Positions 33,101 through 40,019 of a stretch of DNA of 64,000 nt are shown piece by piece; the first letter of the stretch is position 1; each line of letters starts with the position of its first letter. The notes beneath the pieces were generated by a model. That model did not search any database. It was given only the letters and a program-made list of their open reading frames with translations, and was not told the DNA's origin. The stretch comes from Hyposmocoma kahamanoa (taxonomy: Eukaryota > Arthropoda > Insecta > Lepidoptera > Cosmopterigidae): positions 318,443 through 382,442 of the forward strand of contig NW_020653712.1 of NCBI RefSeq assembly GCF_003589595.1, written 5' to 3'. A program made the position numbers and the translations under genes.

Positions 33101-34065
33101 TTCAGGGCGACGGGCGCTATGGCAATGTCCCCAAGACCTTTGCGATTAAAAACTCTTGAGTGGCACTGCAACTGTTATGGACAGGCGTGTAGGCACGGAA
33201 GAAAAAAATAATAATGGAAATGCCATGCCTCGATTACTATCAGAACCGATGTCGCCAAAACTCACACATGCTTAATTTGAAACACTGCGAAATCTTGATA
33301 ATGATTGTTCGTAGTTTCAAATTTTAAAAAGAAATAACAGTTTCTGGATTTTTAATACAACTTAGACTTTACCCTGTTGGCATATCGTTGAAAGTGCAAT
33401 ACCACAAATCCCTATTATTACAAGTTGCGACGTTTTGATATTAAATTGAAATTTCAATCAATGTTTTGCCATCTAGCGGTTAATTGCTGAACCACAGCGA
33501 CTTCGAGTTATTTATTTAGTTCTCAAAAAAAGAAGCGACCATTTTGCAAGGGTATAAGCTTTATTTTCGTTTCTTGTAACAAAAAAATGATTTCGATTAG
33601 AGGAAAATTGAAAATTTATTGAAACAAGACTTACCGATGATTTGAAATACTACTACTGGTAATATTTTTGGTGGAGGTATCATTTTTGCACTCCAAATCA
33701 GCACTTTTCTACGATTTTAGAGAATTAGCGCGAAAGAATTGACACAACCATACCGTACAAAGCAAAAGTGGCTGGCTGAACTCACATAGGTCCTAAGAGA
33801 CCTATAGTTGGCACGCGTGTGAGGCTGACTAACCACTTCTACTGTATTTTCTGTTTTGTGCCTATAGCTTACCATCTGGCGTCCCGTCACTTGATATTAT
33901 AAAAAAAAATTAAATTAATTTTCAACTTTCCAGATCGAGCCGCCGGATCTATCTGACCGCTACCTGTCATACAGCAATGCAATATCTCGACCGGGCACCC
34001 GTCTAGGACGACCCCACACTTCTGCTGTGCCGCGTCCACACACCGCTTTGAGGCAGCGCCAATAG
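16394..34065 (+). CDS. Klp68D: Kinesin-II motor subunit, KIF3B/Klp68D type (5' end missing)
   Basis: Thirteen exons join in one frame to 625 residues and a stop: 16394-16599, 18016-18146, 19694-19893, 21488-21685, 22559-22689, 23325-23377, 24873-25009, 25575-25651, 27842-28022, 29974-30210, 31309-31437, 32722-32787, 33934-34065. The motor shows the P-loop GQTGTGKT, switch I NTESSRSH, switch II DLAGSE split between exons 3 and 4, and [20 protein letters not shown] neck, an acidic then basic charged block (exon 7), a coiled-coil stalk (exons 8-10) and a tail follow. '[20 protein letters not shown]' marks KIF3B rather than KIF3A. Kinesin-II carries cargo toward microtubule plus ends and drives anterograde intraflagellar transport with KIF3A and KAP. 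The first ~80-90 motor residues are not visible. Confidence 0.93.
17220..17910 (-). mobile_element. 5'-truncated LINE in kinesin intron
   Basis: 17666-17905 (minus) encodes a polymerase C-terminus with '[20 protein letters not shown]' and '[13 protein letters not shown]'. The AT-rich 17220-17640 is its probable 3' UTR, sharing GCGCTGGTTTTCAGT with the LINE end at 44424-44710. Confidence 0.55.
18016..18146 (+). CDS. Klp68D: Kinesin exon 2
   Basis: Acceptor AACAG, donor GTACGT; joins in frame (AA|G). Encodes [19 protein letters not shown] and the [14 protein letters not shown] segment of the motor. Confidence 0.92.
18154..18551. mobile_element. R4 tRNA-like element with 42-bp direct repeats
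   Basis: Contains an R4 tail (18154-18197, GGAATTTTTTCTGAGCGTTCGAACTTTGTATTAATA), the R4 middle (GGTAGCTGTAAAGGTA...ATAGATGGCGCTACG) and a tRNA-like module at 18434-18509. That module has A-box TAGCTTAGTTGGTA, B-box GGTTCGAATCC, a 5-bp GTCGG/CCGAC T stem and an almost complementary acceptor stem; its anticodon loop is 9 nt, so it is not a functional tRNA. A 42-bp repeat ACAAACTAGTGGAGTAATTT... occurs at 18201-18242 and 18510-18551. Confidence 0.65.
18633..18976. repeat. R1 fragments in opposite orientations
   Basis: 18633-18727 is a minus fragment and 18928-18976 a plus fragment (CCAGGGAAATAATGCCACCTTACCTAT). AT-rich filler lies between them. Confidence 0.5.
18990..19150 (+). repeat. R5-related element, long form
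   Basis: Starts GGAAATGAAACTAATTTTTCGG and continues past the GGGCCCTTTACAGGTCCCATGG core into 'CATCAACCAGTTATATGTAA', a part also found inverted at 1309-1460. No second hairpin arm. Confidence 0.55.
19350..19640 (-). mobile_element. R6 repeat, 3' part
   Basis: Shares 'CACGTATTGTCTGCGACGTG', 'GACGCAACGTGGGTGTCCGG' and 'TTCATGAAGGTCGACAG' with 48765-49275, and ends like 50341-50620. The 'GGGTC..AACC..TATAAAT' end suggests the 3' end of a retroelement. Confidence 0.55.
19694..19893 (+). CDS. Klp68D: Kinesin exon 3 (switch I)
   Basis: Acceptor CTACAG, donor GTAAGT, in frame. Encodes the NxxSSRSH nucleotide-sensing motif ([13 protein letters not shown]) and ends in 'LVDLA', the first half of switch II. 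Confidence 0.94.
19936..20247 (+). repeat. R1 repeat
   Basis: Full-length forward copy in a kinesin intron, with a duplicated 'AAGGGTAAG' near 20035-20056 compared with other copies. Confidence 0.65.
20250..21004. other. AT-rich intron sequence with a local duplication
   Basis: A degenerate duplication is visible: 20265-20400 and 20436-20580 share 'TTCAAAATGGCATGCGAT', 'GAACTGCA(T/C)CTT' and 'ATTGATAATGCTG'-like sequence, apparently old copies of the neighbouring exon 3/R1 junction region. Nothing else seen. Confidence 0.4.
21005..21290. mobile_element. R4 tRNA-like element
   Basis: Left end is inverted: TTATTAATACAAA...GAAAAATTCCTTCGA followed by the complement of a tRNA-like B-box (GGATCCGAACCAGC). 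The middle GGTAGCTGTAAAGGTACC...ACAGATGGCGCTACG is present; the right end has GAAAAATTCGTGGTTCG and CAACTTTGTATTGAATAT but no tRNA-like module. Confidence 0.6.
21488..21685 (+). CDS. Klp68D: Kinesin exon 4
   Basis: Acceptor TCCCTAG, donor GTAAGA. Completes DLAGSE, then encodes '[20 protein letters not shown]' and [19 protein letters not shown], part of the microtubule-binding face. Confidence 0.95.
21981..22204 (+). mobile_element. R3 tRNA-derived SINE
   Basis: tRNA-like head GCCTCTGTGGCCGAACGGTTA ... GGTTTGATTCCCGGG, body AAATATTTGTGTGGCCTACA, and an ATT-repeat tail. Lies in a kinesin intron, sense. Confidence 0.8.
22371..22447 (+). repeat. R1 3' fragment
   Basis: Only the end 'GGGCAGGCGTGTCGCTTACCATCAGGCAC' to the A-run is present. 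Confidence 0.5.
22559..22689 (+). CDS. Klp68D: Kinesin exon 5 (end of motor, neck linker)
   Basis: Acceptor CTCGGCAG, donor GTAGAA, phase 2. Encodes [20 protein letters not shown] and '[11 protein letters not shown]', the neck-linker start. Confidence 0.94.
22884..23173 (-). mobile_element. R2 element, short variant
   Basis: Near-complete copy from 'TCTCAGAATACTAAAATAACC' to 'TTGAAGTCGGTTAAAAAT'. Confidence 0.65.
23325..23377 (+). CDS. Klp68D: Kinesin exon 6
   Basis: 53 bases between TTTCCACAG and GTAATT. Encodes [17 protein letters not shown], the start of the neck coiled coil; it matches the position of the family's 'EFQ.EI..LK..L' stretch. Confidence 0.88.
23640..23959 (-). mobile_element. 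LTR-like fragment
   Basis: On the minus strand starts TGTTACGGACGG (23959) and follows the LTR at 49567-49875 through 'GAGCAAATAAGAGTAGAATT', 'TTCTTATTCGATAT' and 'TGTTCAAATAA'. The boundary at 23640 is approximate. Confidence 0.5.
24088..24132. repeat. (CTTT)n microsatellite
   Basis: About ten uninterrupted CTTT units. On the minus strand this could be the GAAA tail of a retroelement. Confidence 0.9.
24480..24770. mobile_element. R4 tRNA-like element
   Basis: R4 middle (TGGTAGCTATAAAGGTACCGAC) followed by a tRNA-like module 24664-24746 (A-box CAACTCAGTTGGCAGAGCG, B-box GGTTCATATCC, ends GTCGGGTCGA) and the tail TTTGTATTAATAATT. The inverted left end is not recognisable. Confidence 0.6.
24873..25009 (+). 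CDS. Klp68D: Kinesin exon 7 (charged block)
   Basis: Acceptor TATTCACAG, donor GTACGA. Encodes [19 protein letters not shown] followed by a basic [12 protein letters not shown] run. KIF3 subunits carry oppositely charged blocks after the neck that bias heterodimer pairing. Confidence 0.9.
25060..25292. repeat. 23-bp minisatellite
   Basis: Nine or so degenerate units of GCATTATGGGAATATTCAACGTA, starting about 50 bp after exon 7. Confidence 0.85.
25575..25651 (+). CDS. Klp68D: Kinesin exon 8
   Basis: Acceptor CATTTACAG, donor GTACGA, phase 2. Encodes [20 protein letters not shown], stalk coiled coil. Confidence 0.85.
26087..26246. mobile_element. PIF/Harbinger-type MITE
   Basis: 160 bp with about 38-bp inverted ends (GGGTCGTATTCTAAAACTC... 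/ ...CTAGAATACGACCC) flanked by TAA on both sides (26084-26086, 26247-26249). Confidence 0.8.
26250..27254. other. Kinesin intron, no gene
   Basis: AT-rich sequence without a coding exon; no repeat recognised with confidence. Confidence 0.5.
27255..27375 (+). repeat. Shared repeat with 45648-45766
   Basis: Both sites have 'TTGACGAACTA', 'CAAGATGGCGCTTAT' / 'GTAGATGGCGCTTAT' and 'GCCGGCTAT.CTTTTATTT' in the same order and spacing. Confidence 0.55.
27842..28022 (+). CDS. Klp68D: Kinesin exon 9
   Basis: Acceptor TTCTTCAG, donor GTGAGT. Encodes '[20 protein letters not shown]' and '[14 protein letters not shown]'. The KVxVGGxxLLxKA block is diagnostic for KIF3B-type stalks. Confidence 0.94.
28370..28850 (+). 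pseudogene. LINE polymerase C-terminal fragment
   Basis: Plus-strand frames read '[20 protein letters not shown]', '[20 protein letters not shown]' and, after a stop and frame change, '[20 protein letters not shown]'. The first two align with the end of the intact LINE ORF2 at 8436-11384 (IDYADVC..., FIYGLRKFDHVSEYRRRL), so it is a related but diverged family. Confidence 0.75.
29500..29565 (+). mobile_element. LINE 3' end fragment
   Basis: 'TCTCGCCTCTCCGAGGGCCTAAAAGATTAATTTTGAATT' and an ATT run match 43395-43440, where polymerase sequence adjoins. Confidence 0.5.
29974..30210 (+). CDS. Klp68D: Kinesin exon 10
   Basis: Acceptor TTCTTCAG, donor GTTAGT. Encodes [20 protein letters not shown] and ends '[12 protein letters not shown]', the C-terminal end of the stalk coiled coil. 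Confidence 0.95.
30227..30284 (+). repeat. R1 3' fragment at an exon edge
   Basis: Starts 17 bp after the exon 10 donor: 'CACCAGGCGAACGACTTGTTCGTCC' then a short A-run. Confidence 0.4.
30330..31170 (+). pseudogene. LINE polymerase tail split by a MITE
   Basis: 30338-30402 encodes '[18 protein letters not shown]' and 30898-31170 continues with 'IYHGE', then after a frame change '[20 protein letters not shown]' and '[21 protein letters not shown]' to a stop. This is the C-terminus of a jockey/RTE-like polymerase. The reading resumes across the MITE at 30403-30897 once it and one 8-bp duplication are taken out. Confidence 0.75.
30403..30897. mobile_element. 495-bp MITE with 33-bp TIRs, 8-bp TSD
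   Basis: Terminal inverted repeats 30403-30435 and 30865-30897 are perfect over 33 bases (CATCGAGTATATAACCAGAA...). TACAGGAT flanks both sides (30395-30402, 30898-30905). An 8-bp duplication fits hAT, P or Merlin families; the CAT start recalls P elements, but I cannot assign it. No ORF. Confidence 0.9.
31309..31437 (+). CDS. Klp68D: Kinesin exon 11 (tail, His-rich end)
   Basis: Acceptor TGTATAG, donor GTCAGT. Encodes the KIF3B signature [20 protein letters not shown] followed by TGNNM, then a histidine-rich end with 8 His in 15 residues ([15 protein letters not shown]). In vertebrate KIF3B the signature is followed by a basic/charged tail instead. Confidence 0.94.
31937..32630 (-). mobile_element. 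R2 element interrupted by an insertion
   Basis: 31937-32137 and 32542-32630 are the two parts of one R2 copy ('CTACAGAGTACTAAAAAACC' ... 'TTTGAAGTCGGTTAAAAAT'). Confidence 0.65.
32138..32541 (+). mobile_element. Retroposed insertion with (TTTCA)n tail and G-rich core
   Basis: Splits the R2 copy. It ends ATAAAAATATTTCATTTCATTTCATTTCAA, typical of a LINE/SINE 3' end with a short microsatellite tail. The core 32335-32412 has at least seven runs of four or more G in GGTTGGGGGG(T/C)C units, followed by C-rich CACCCCTAAC units. Confidence 0.6.
32722..32787 (+). CDS. Klp68D: Kinesin exon 12
   Basis: Acceptor TTTCTAG, donor GTTAGT, 66 bases in frame. Encodes [20 protein letters not shown] plus IF, a basic, proline-ended tail segment. 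Assigned from splice sites and frame, as the tail is poorly conserved. Confidence 0.75.
32943..33190 (+). repeat. R1 repeat
   Basis: Forward copy truncated at 'GGACAGGCGTGTAGG'. 33858-33906 holds the 3' terminal piece ('AGCTTACCATCTGGCGTCCCGTCACTTGATATTATAAAAA'), which ends about 27 bp before the last kinesin exon. Confidence 0.6.
33215..33275. repeat. Short repeat shared with 54530-54600
   Basis: 'CTCGATTACTATCAGAACCGATGTCGCCAAAACTCA' appears inverted near 54535-54580, interrupted by few changes. Confidence 0.5.
33934..34065 (+). CDS. Klp68D: Kinesin last exon
   Basis: Acceptor ACTTTCCAG to TAG. Encodes '[20 protein letters not shown]' and a Pro/Arg/His-rich end '[10 protein letters not shown]'. 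KIF3B tails have the comparable 'DLSHVYLAYTEESL' and a RP.T-rich end. Confidence 0.88.
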   Translation: MEPPDLSDRYLSYSNAISRPGTRLGRPHTSAVPRPHTALRQRQ

Positions 34066-35099
34066 ACTTATCTACGACATCGCGATAGATATGTGGCTGC
34101 ACTGTAGGCACTTTTTAGATGCTAGTAGAACATCATGTAAACCACCAAGATATACATCCCCCATATTTCGGCAGTGTCACCTTCACACACAAAGGTGGCT
34201 ACTGGCAGACCGGTAGGCAGTATTTACATTTCAATATTCTAGTAGTAAATCTGTGTACTGTAGCATCAAGAACGTCATTGTTTAGTGAATTTGAGAAACG
34301 TTTTCAGTCTCGCTTATACACACATTATGGGGAAAGATACAACAGCATTCGTTTACATTTTCATCTAATCAGATAGATAGAATTTGGAACGGACTCAATT
34401 CAAATTACTTGAGGCGCCATCTGTTGACAAAATATGGATCTATGTAGTCGAGAGCTGTCGTTCAACCATCTAAAACAAACTTTATTAGAATAGCCTGTAC
34501 GCTGTACTCATTTGTACGCAATTAAATGTAAGACCACGTTTGTAACATAGCACTGAGGGATATTTTTACAATTTTATAAATTTTTCAATCACATTTTAAA
34601 GCAGTTTGGTATCACGACAGGGAATGTACCGATCCACATTTAAAAGTGGTTTGTATACAATTCAAAATAAAGCTCAAAAGGTACCATTAGGTACTTTTCC
34701 CGCGCCCCGTCACAGACTAAGTTCATATGGGAGGTGCAAGCGTTTACATAACAGCACACGTGCGCACAGTGAAGCGCGCTGTAATCTAAACTATAGGTCA
34801 TATATTCATTGATCTCAACCTACACTATTTTTACATATTATTTGATTTAAAAAACAACCTCAAATGGCTTTGATTGATTCCGCATAACAGTGAAATTGTT
34901 GAATCAATCAATTTGGAAAAATATATAGTAAAATTGAAGATTTACACTGAGTGAAACACGATTCCTAAAAATGTTCAGGATAGAACAAAAAACACAAACT
35001 TACCTCGAAATTTTACAAGAAAACCGCTGTATTCAATAGGTACTTTACATATACCAATGATTTTTATTATATCAACTGTACTAAACAGAACACGTATAC
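34066..35099 (+). other. Kinesin 3' flank, probable 3' UTR
   Basis: No other gene seen. The first AATAAA on the coding strand is at 34666-34671 (TTCAAAATAAAGCTC), giving a possible 3' UTR of about 600 bp. Confidence 0.4.
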
Positions 35100-35107
35100 T
35101 ATACGGT

Positions 35108-35393
35108 CATTGACTTACAATTATATGGACGTCGGGTCCGCGCTAAAAAGTGTCCGAACTTATAGGGCGTTAAAATCGTATACAGAGCGTCATTCACGCT
35201 TTAGTCTGCGTTTGTTCGACTGACAGCGAAGCAAGCAAAATTAGACAGTACTGCGATGACATTACAATTGAAATTCAACGTTTTAGCTTTTTCATATTCC
35301 TTTACATGTCACTACGTTTAAACAGGTTGACTTGGGACATTTTTTTCGTGGTTTTTGTATTAGACCCGTCGTCTATTTATTTGCAAGTCAATG
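35108..35393. mobile_element. 286-bp MITE with 8-bp TSD
   Basis: Begins CATTGACTTACAATTATATG and ends ...TTTGCAAGTCAATG, imperfect ~31-bp inverted ends. TATACGGT flanks both sides (35100-35107, 35394-35401). A second copy lies at about 60656-60926. Confidence 0.85.
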
Positions 35394-36089
35394 TATACGG
35401 TATACATTTTTCAAATGACTTAAATTTCGTTTATAAAAAAAATCTGAAATAAAGCCAGCGGTCCTGCCGTTCAACGCAAGCAAAATTAACCATATTAGAA
35501 CGGGAAAAATTCTATTTCGAGCAGAGGTAGTATCGATTCGTAATCGGGTATCGTTTTGGACGTGTTGCAACTTCAAGACCATGAACGTCTTGAAGGCTGC
35601 TTACAATCCTTTTGAGATCACGTTGCAACACATCCAAAGGGTTTTTTAAATCAAATTGTCATATAAAACAGTTATGTGGCAACATCGGTAGACTTTCTAC
35701 TTTTCTCTTTTTGTAAAAAACTCGTCTCTCTAAAGTAGTTGTCAGTGCTTCAAAAAAATAATGAAAAAAAAGCAAAAATTATAACAAAATATACATTTAT
35801 ACCACATTATACAACGTCACTTACACGTTTAGCAAAAAAGTTCAACTCAAGTATTGGATGAATTAGTGAACAAGATTTACCAAAGATGTACAGAGAGCAA
35901 ACTTCAAAACTAAATGCCTCCCTCTGGGTTAGGCAGAGATCATGAACCTTTTTCATTACGGTCTTCACAAATTTCTCACGCTTTTTTCACTCGCCTCTGT
36001 CTTTTCATATATACCCGTTTGGCCACAAACTGGACGACGACAGCGAACGTTGGTGCGGCAAAATGGCATGTTCTCGAAGCCAGTGACCT

Positions 36090-36540
36090 GAAAGTCTACC
36101 ACGAAGTATGATACTACGTAACTGCGTCCGCAACGAAGCTCATACGTACTACATATCGTCGGTGTTTTGTTGAAAGGGCGAAAGCGCCATTCCGAATTTT
36201 TTTTTGTTCAAGGGAGCTTATTTTAGTTTAAAGTAAACTTAAGCTTAATTCAAACCAAAATTGAATTTTAAAATAGGACATAAATATTTTAAAACAGTGG
36301 TGAAAAACTAAAACAAAATATTTCAAAATGGCGTTTTCGCCTTTTGTACAAAACACCGACGATATGTCAGTTTTACGATGAAAGTAATGTCAAAATTCGA
36401 TACGAAAGCTTTTGACGTTTCGGAGTAAGGACTTATGTCAAATCACGATCTTCGTACGCGTTTCGTGGTAGGCTCCGGTCCGATACGAAGCTAAAACGAT
36501 GATCGTTGCTTCATATTTCGTAGTGGACCTCCAGACGCTT
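36090..36540. mobile_element. Nested inverted-repeat elements
   Basis: Inner element 36153-36366 has ~45-bp inverted ends: CATATCGTCGGTGTTTTGT... and its complement. It sits in an outer pair of weaker inverted ends (CTACCACGAAGTATGA near 36096; TTCATATTTCGTAGTGG near 36510). Confidence 0.6.
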
Positions 36541-36602
36541 TGTTTGCAAAAGTTTGAAAGTGACGTAAAGGAAGTGTGAGCGCGATGTCGATACGCGATG
36601 AT

Positions 36603-36890
36603 GATAGATAGATAGAGACTTTATTCACTTCCATGACAGCTTATTAACATAAGATCCACTAAAACTAACACCATAATTATTATATTGTACCACAAAAGAA
36701 ACAAATTATTATAACAAAAGGAACGTATAACAATACATATAACTAATTATAGTGAATAGTTTTGGAAGTTTTGCAAGTCAGTGAAAAGGCGCTGGCTCAG
36801 CATAAATGCCGCAGTTTCCCACGACGCTGGTATTCTGACAGAACCGTGTTAAAAGAGACGCCATTCATCTCCGACAGACCTCTGGTGTTA
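36603..36890 (-). mobile_element. LINE 3' end
   Basis: GATAGATAGATAGAGACTTTATTCA resembles the tail of the intact LINE (GATAGATAGATATACACTTTATTGC); a 5'-truncated relative on the minus strand. Left limit is firm, right limit approximate. Confidence 0.5.
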
Positions 36891-36950
36891 TCGTTTAATT
36901 GAAAAAAAAATTATATTAATATTTTTTGAGAAGACAATATGATAACAAAA

Positions 36951-36974
36951 TGTGTGTGTGTGTGTGTGTGTGTG
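36951..36974. repeat. (TG)n microsatellite
   Basis: Twelve uninterrupted TG units. Confidence 0.95.
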
Positions 36975-37336
36975 CATGCGTACGTGCCTGCCGCCGCCCA
37001 CAGTCGTCCAGTTTGTAGCCTTTATCCTTGATTTGTGCTGTTCTCGGTAACCCAAAATAGCTAACCTATTTTAGTATTAAAAATCAGCACTGCTGATACG
37101 ACGACGCAATCTCACAAACTTTATAAAGTTACTTATGAATTAAAAGACACAAGTATTAATAATTGCTTTAATATTTTATGTAGAGATGAAATTGATACTG
37201 TCACTATTCAGCAAATCCATATTTGTTTCTTTACCGCAAACAAAACATGTTTTAAGATTGAAATTAAATTAAAAAAAACCGATATTTAGAGTAGGGCGTA
37301 AATGACAAAGTACAAAGTTTTCTTTTTTTGACTTAC

Positions 37337-37615
37337 CAAGTGACGAGACGAATAAGTGCGCCTGGTGGTAAGCGGCACGCCTTTCCATAGCAGTTACAAT
37401 GCCACTCAGAGCTTTAAATCACAAAGATCTGATGGACAGTGCCACGGCGCCCGTCACCCTGAGTATAGGTTGACAAGTCCCATGTGCCTGTAATTTCACC
37501 AGCACCCTTCAAAACCAAAACGCGTAGTGCACGCATTACTGCTTAACGGCAGAAATAGGTAAGGTGGCAGTACTTCTCTGGACGGACTCTTTCAGAAGAA
37601 GTTCTACTGCTACTT
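37337..37615 (-). repeat. R1 repeat
   Basis: Near-complete minus copy, from 'ACCAAGTGACGAGACGAATA' to 'TTTCAGAAGAAGTTCTACTGCTAC'. Confidence 0.65.
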
Positions 37616-37888
37616 ATATATAACAACTTCATATCTTCATATCTTATTCTTTTTTATACCTATTTTTATGTTAAATATCTAGTTTTATCGAATAAGAACA
37701 AGAAATGTTAACCCAAGTACAGCTACGTCACATAAGTAATTGTCGATAAAAATTTACGCCCTATCTTTTCCGAAGTATCGATATATTTTTAATGCAAGCT
37801 CAATGCGATAATGTTGTAAAAAACATGAGTACGTTTATAAACTCGACTCAATTTTGTACGGTCGGTGACCTAAACACTCGCGAGTTCA

Positions 37889-38142
37889 GGGGTCCTATTC
37901 TCGCCATCGGGCGCTTGTCGACATCGGATCTGTGTCAAATTTTCTCCGCCTGTCCTGACTCCCGCATCTCACCTCCCTAAATCTAAATTCCCGTTGAAAT
38001 ACCTCGCCTTTAACGAAGAGATGGGCCCGTTTAAACTGTCATTCTAGTTCTAGCCCCGATCGAAATTCATGTCTGTAGGTTATCCATAGTGGGAAAACGG
38101 ATTTACTTAACTACGGATTTCGTGCTTCGAGAATAAGGCCCC
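37889..38142. mobile_element. Probable Harbinger-type MITE
   Basis: Ends GGGGTCCTATTCTCG and CGAGAATAAGGCCCC are inverted over ~15 bases; the flanks (TCA / ATA) do not form a clear target duplication. Confidence 0.45.
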
Positions 38143-38313
38143 ATAGCCGAGTTGAACGCGAGTTATCGGCGTACGGAGTCGAGTCGTAAATTCTAACTCG
38201 AGTTTTGAACAAAACTACTACTTGTTGTACAACAATGCCTTAATACACCTGAACTCCTAACCGTCTATTTGGTTCTTAGTCGATCAATGTGAAGAAGAAG
38301 TTAGATAAACTTA

Positions 38314-38399
38314 ACCTTTAACATGTGATCCGTGATCTTTACCCGTGAGCCGTGACCCTTAACATGCGAGTCGTGCCCTTTAACATGTGAGCCGTGACC
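38314..38399. repeat. ~21-bp tandem repeat
   Basis: Four degenerate units of CCTTTAACATGTGAGCCGTGA. Confidence 0.75.
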
Positions 38400-38799
38400 T
38401 GTGTGTAAAATTCATTTTGGTATGACTTCCTTATTGCATCATTAGTGAACGCGACGTTTTGAGAAACTGTTTAAGCCAATTTGATCTTTAATTACATTGC
38501 ATTCGTTTACACTTTTCTATTGTATGGTTAAGAAGGCTTTCAGAACCAAAGAGCCGGCTAGAGAGTCAGGTACCTTAGAGATCTGATTGTAGATCCCAAG
38601 TGCGGTCTATGGCGCTAGTCAGAAGGATATTCGGCCAAATCATTATCAATTTCATCTCTAATTTTCGCCCTATTAATATTTACTAAATGTACTAGTCACA
38701 TTCCAATGTATTTTAATTCGGCTTTTAAGGTCAATACCTCTACCATACCTTGATGTTAAGACTCGCTAGCGACTACGCGTAAATTGTATGGAGATTTTT

Positions 38800-39180
38800 T
38801 ATGCAAACTTAATACTCTTGTAGATCTGACTGGCCTTTGTGAGAACCGAGTGAGAACACATTAAGTTAATTTTTCTTTTATCTTTTTACAAAAAGAAAGA
38901 TTGGTTTCTACAATTGTTTTAGAATTTCTACTAAATGACTAATATCGACCCCTCCTACGTAAAGTATCATATGTCGAAATTGCTAAGTTTACAGGGGAGA
39001 GTTCTTAAGTTCGAGAAAACGAGTAACGAGAAATGCTAAAGTCGCGTGTTGTGCTATTTCAGTGAATTCAGAACTTTAAAAGGCTCCCCTGTAAACTTGG
39101 TGATTTCGACATACAATACTTTACGTAGGCGGGGTCGATATATTCTAAACTTCTTTCAGAGGGTGCCCACTCAGTCCAGT
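38800..39180 (+). repeat. Repeat shared with 45440-45640, carrying a MITE
   Basis: 'ATGCAAACTTAATACT.TTGTAGAT', 'AGATTGGTTTCTACAATTGT' and 'CAGAGGGTGC.CACTC' are shared in order with 45450-45630. The copy here is split by the MITE at 38945-39138. Confidence 0.7.
38945..39138. mobile_element. 194-bp TA-flanked MITE
   Basis: Ends TCGACCCCTCCTACGTAAAG and its near-complement (...CTTTACGTAGGCGGGGTCGA), ~55-bp inverted repeats. TA on each side (38943-38944, 39139-39140). The paralogous copy at about 45590 reads through as ACTAATACATTTTAAAC, an empty site with a single TA. Fits the Tc1/mariner type. Confidence 0.85.
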
Positions 39181-39185
39181 TTGTT

Positions 39186-39505
39186 ATAACAATTATTAAT
39201 ACAAGATCGTCAAGAAAAACATCCTCCGATCTGACAGAACTCGAACCTGCGTCTGTTGCCATGCGGGAGCAACCGCTTTTAACCAACTAAGCGTTGCCGT
39301 AGCGCCATCTGTGAGAAATCTAAGGAAAAAAGTAGTTAAAAACCAAAAACGAAGATGCGCAACAAGAACATGGAAAAACTCTCTAAGATCTGCTGGTACG
39401 TTCCGTAGCTCAGTCGGGAGATCATCAGGCACGATATGCTAAAGGCGTTGGTTCAAATCCTGTCGGATCGAAGGAATTTTTCGTAGTGTTCCGTCGTTGT
39501 ATTAA
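39186..39505. mobile_element. R4 element, most complete copy
   Basis: The left end is a minus-strand tRNA-like module (A-box GCTTAGTTGGTTAAAAGCGG, B-box GGTTCGAGTTC) preceded by TATTAATACAAGATCG. The right end is a plus-strand tRNA-like module (39401-39475: TAGCTCAGTCGGGAGATCA, GGTTCAAATCC, GGATCGA) followed by TTTTTCGTAGTGTTCCGTCGTTGTATTAATA. The middle has TAGCGCCATCTGTGAGAAAT, the complement of the GATGGCGCTA core in other copies. Confidence 0.7.
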
Positions 39506-39788
39506 TACGTCAGATATTGTCAAAAGGGGTGACGGGATGAGTTTGGGATTTTTGGGATACACACACTGCAGTTGCATTGGTATGACAACTCCCCGAGTAG
39601 CGCTAGATACCCCAAGGGATGCTAAAGCGTTCTTCTACGGTGATGGTGAACTGAACTCCACAATCTGGGAAGGCAAGGAGTCAGTGTGGCGCGCACGTCT
39701 CCTCGCCCCTAACAACACGGCAGGACTTCGTCTACGAATAAATATAACGAACTAGGGGAGAATTGATGTTTACGGGTACTGTATAACT

Positions 39789-40012
39789 GCCTCCGTGGCC
39801 GAACGGTTACCATGCCGGACTGCCATGCAGAGGTCCCAGGTTCGATTCCCGGGTCGGGAGAAATATTTGTATGGCCTACATTTATTTCTCTCGTGAGTTT
39901 GGGTGTAATTTGTGGTTGTCTACGTGTGTGTCCATGGCACCCGCGACACAGGGTATCCCTAGTGCGGGGCTATGTTGAGTGTGTACGTTTTTATTATTAT
40001 TATTATTATTAC
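39789..40012 (+). mobile_element. R3 tRNA-derived SINE, best copy
   Basis: Head GCCTCCGTGGCCGAACGGTTA with B-box GGTTCGATTCC (tRNA-Ser-like D-arm start), body GAAATATTTGTATGGCCTAC through 'GTCCATGGCACCCGCGACAC', end ATGTTGAGTGTGTACG and an ATT tail. RNA polymerase III promoter boxes are intact in sequence. Confidence 0.85.
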
Positions 40013-40019
40013 TGTACAA

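Noticed and set aside
35914..36111. 65-residue frame after 35914
   Set aside because: No recognisable domain, no supporting splice or promoter signal; ends in an inverted-repeat element.
37792..37980. 62-residue plus frame
   Set aside because: Half of it is the MITE at 37889-38142; no homology.
39486..39755. 89-residue plus frame with 'AKAFFYGDGELNSTIWEGKE'
   Set aside because: Looks coding-like in composition but begins in the R4 tail, and I recognise no family; not supported as a gene.
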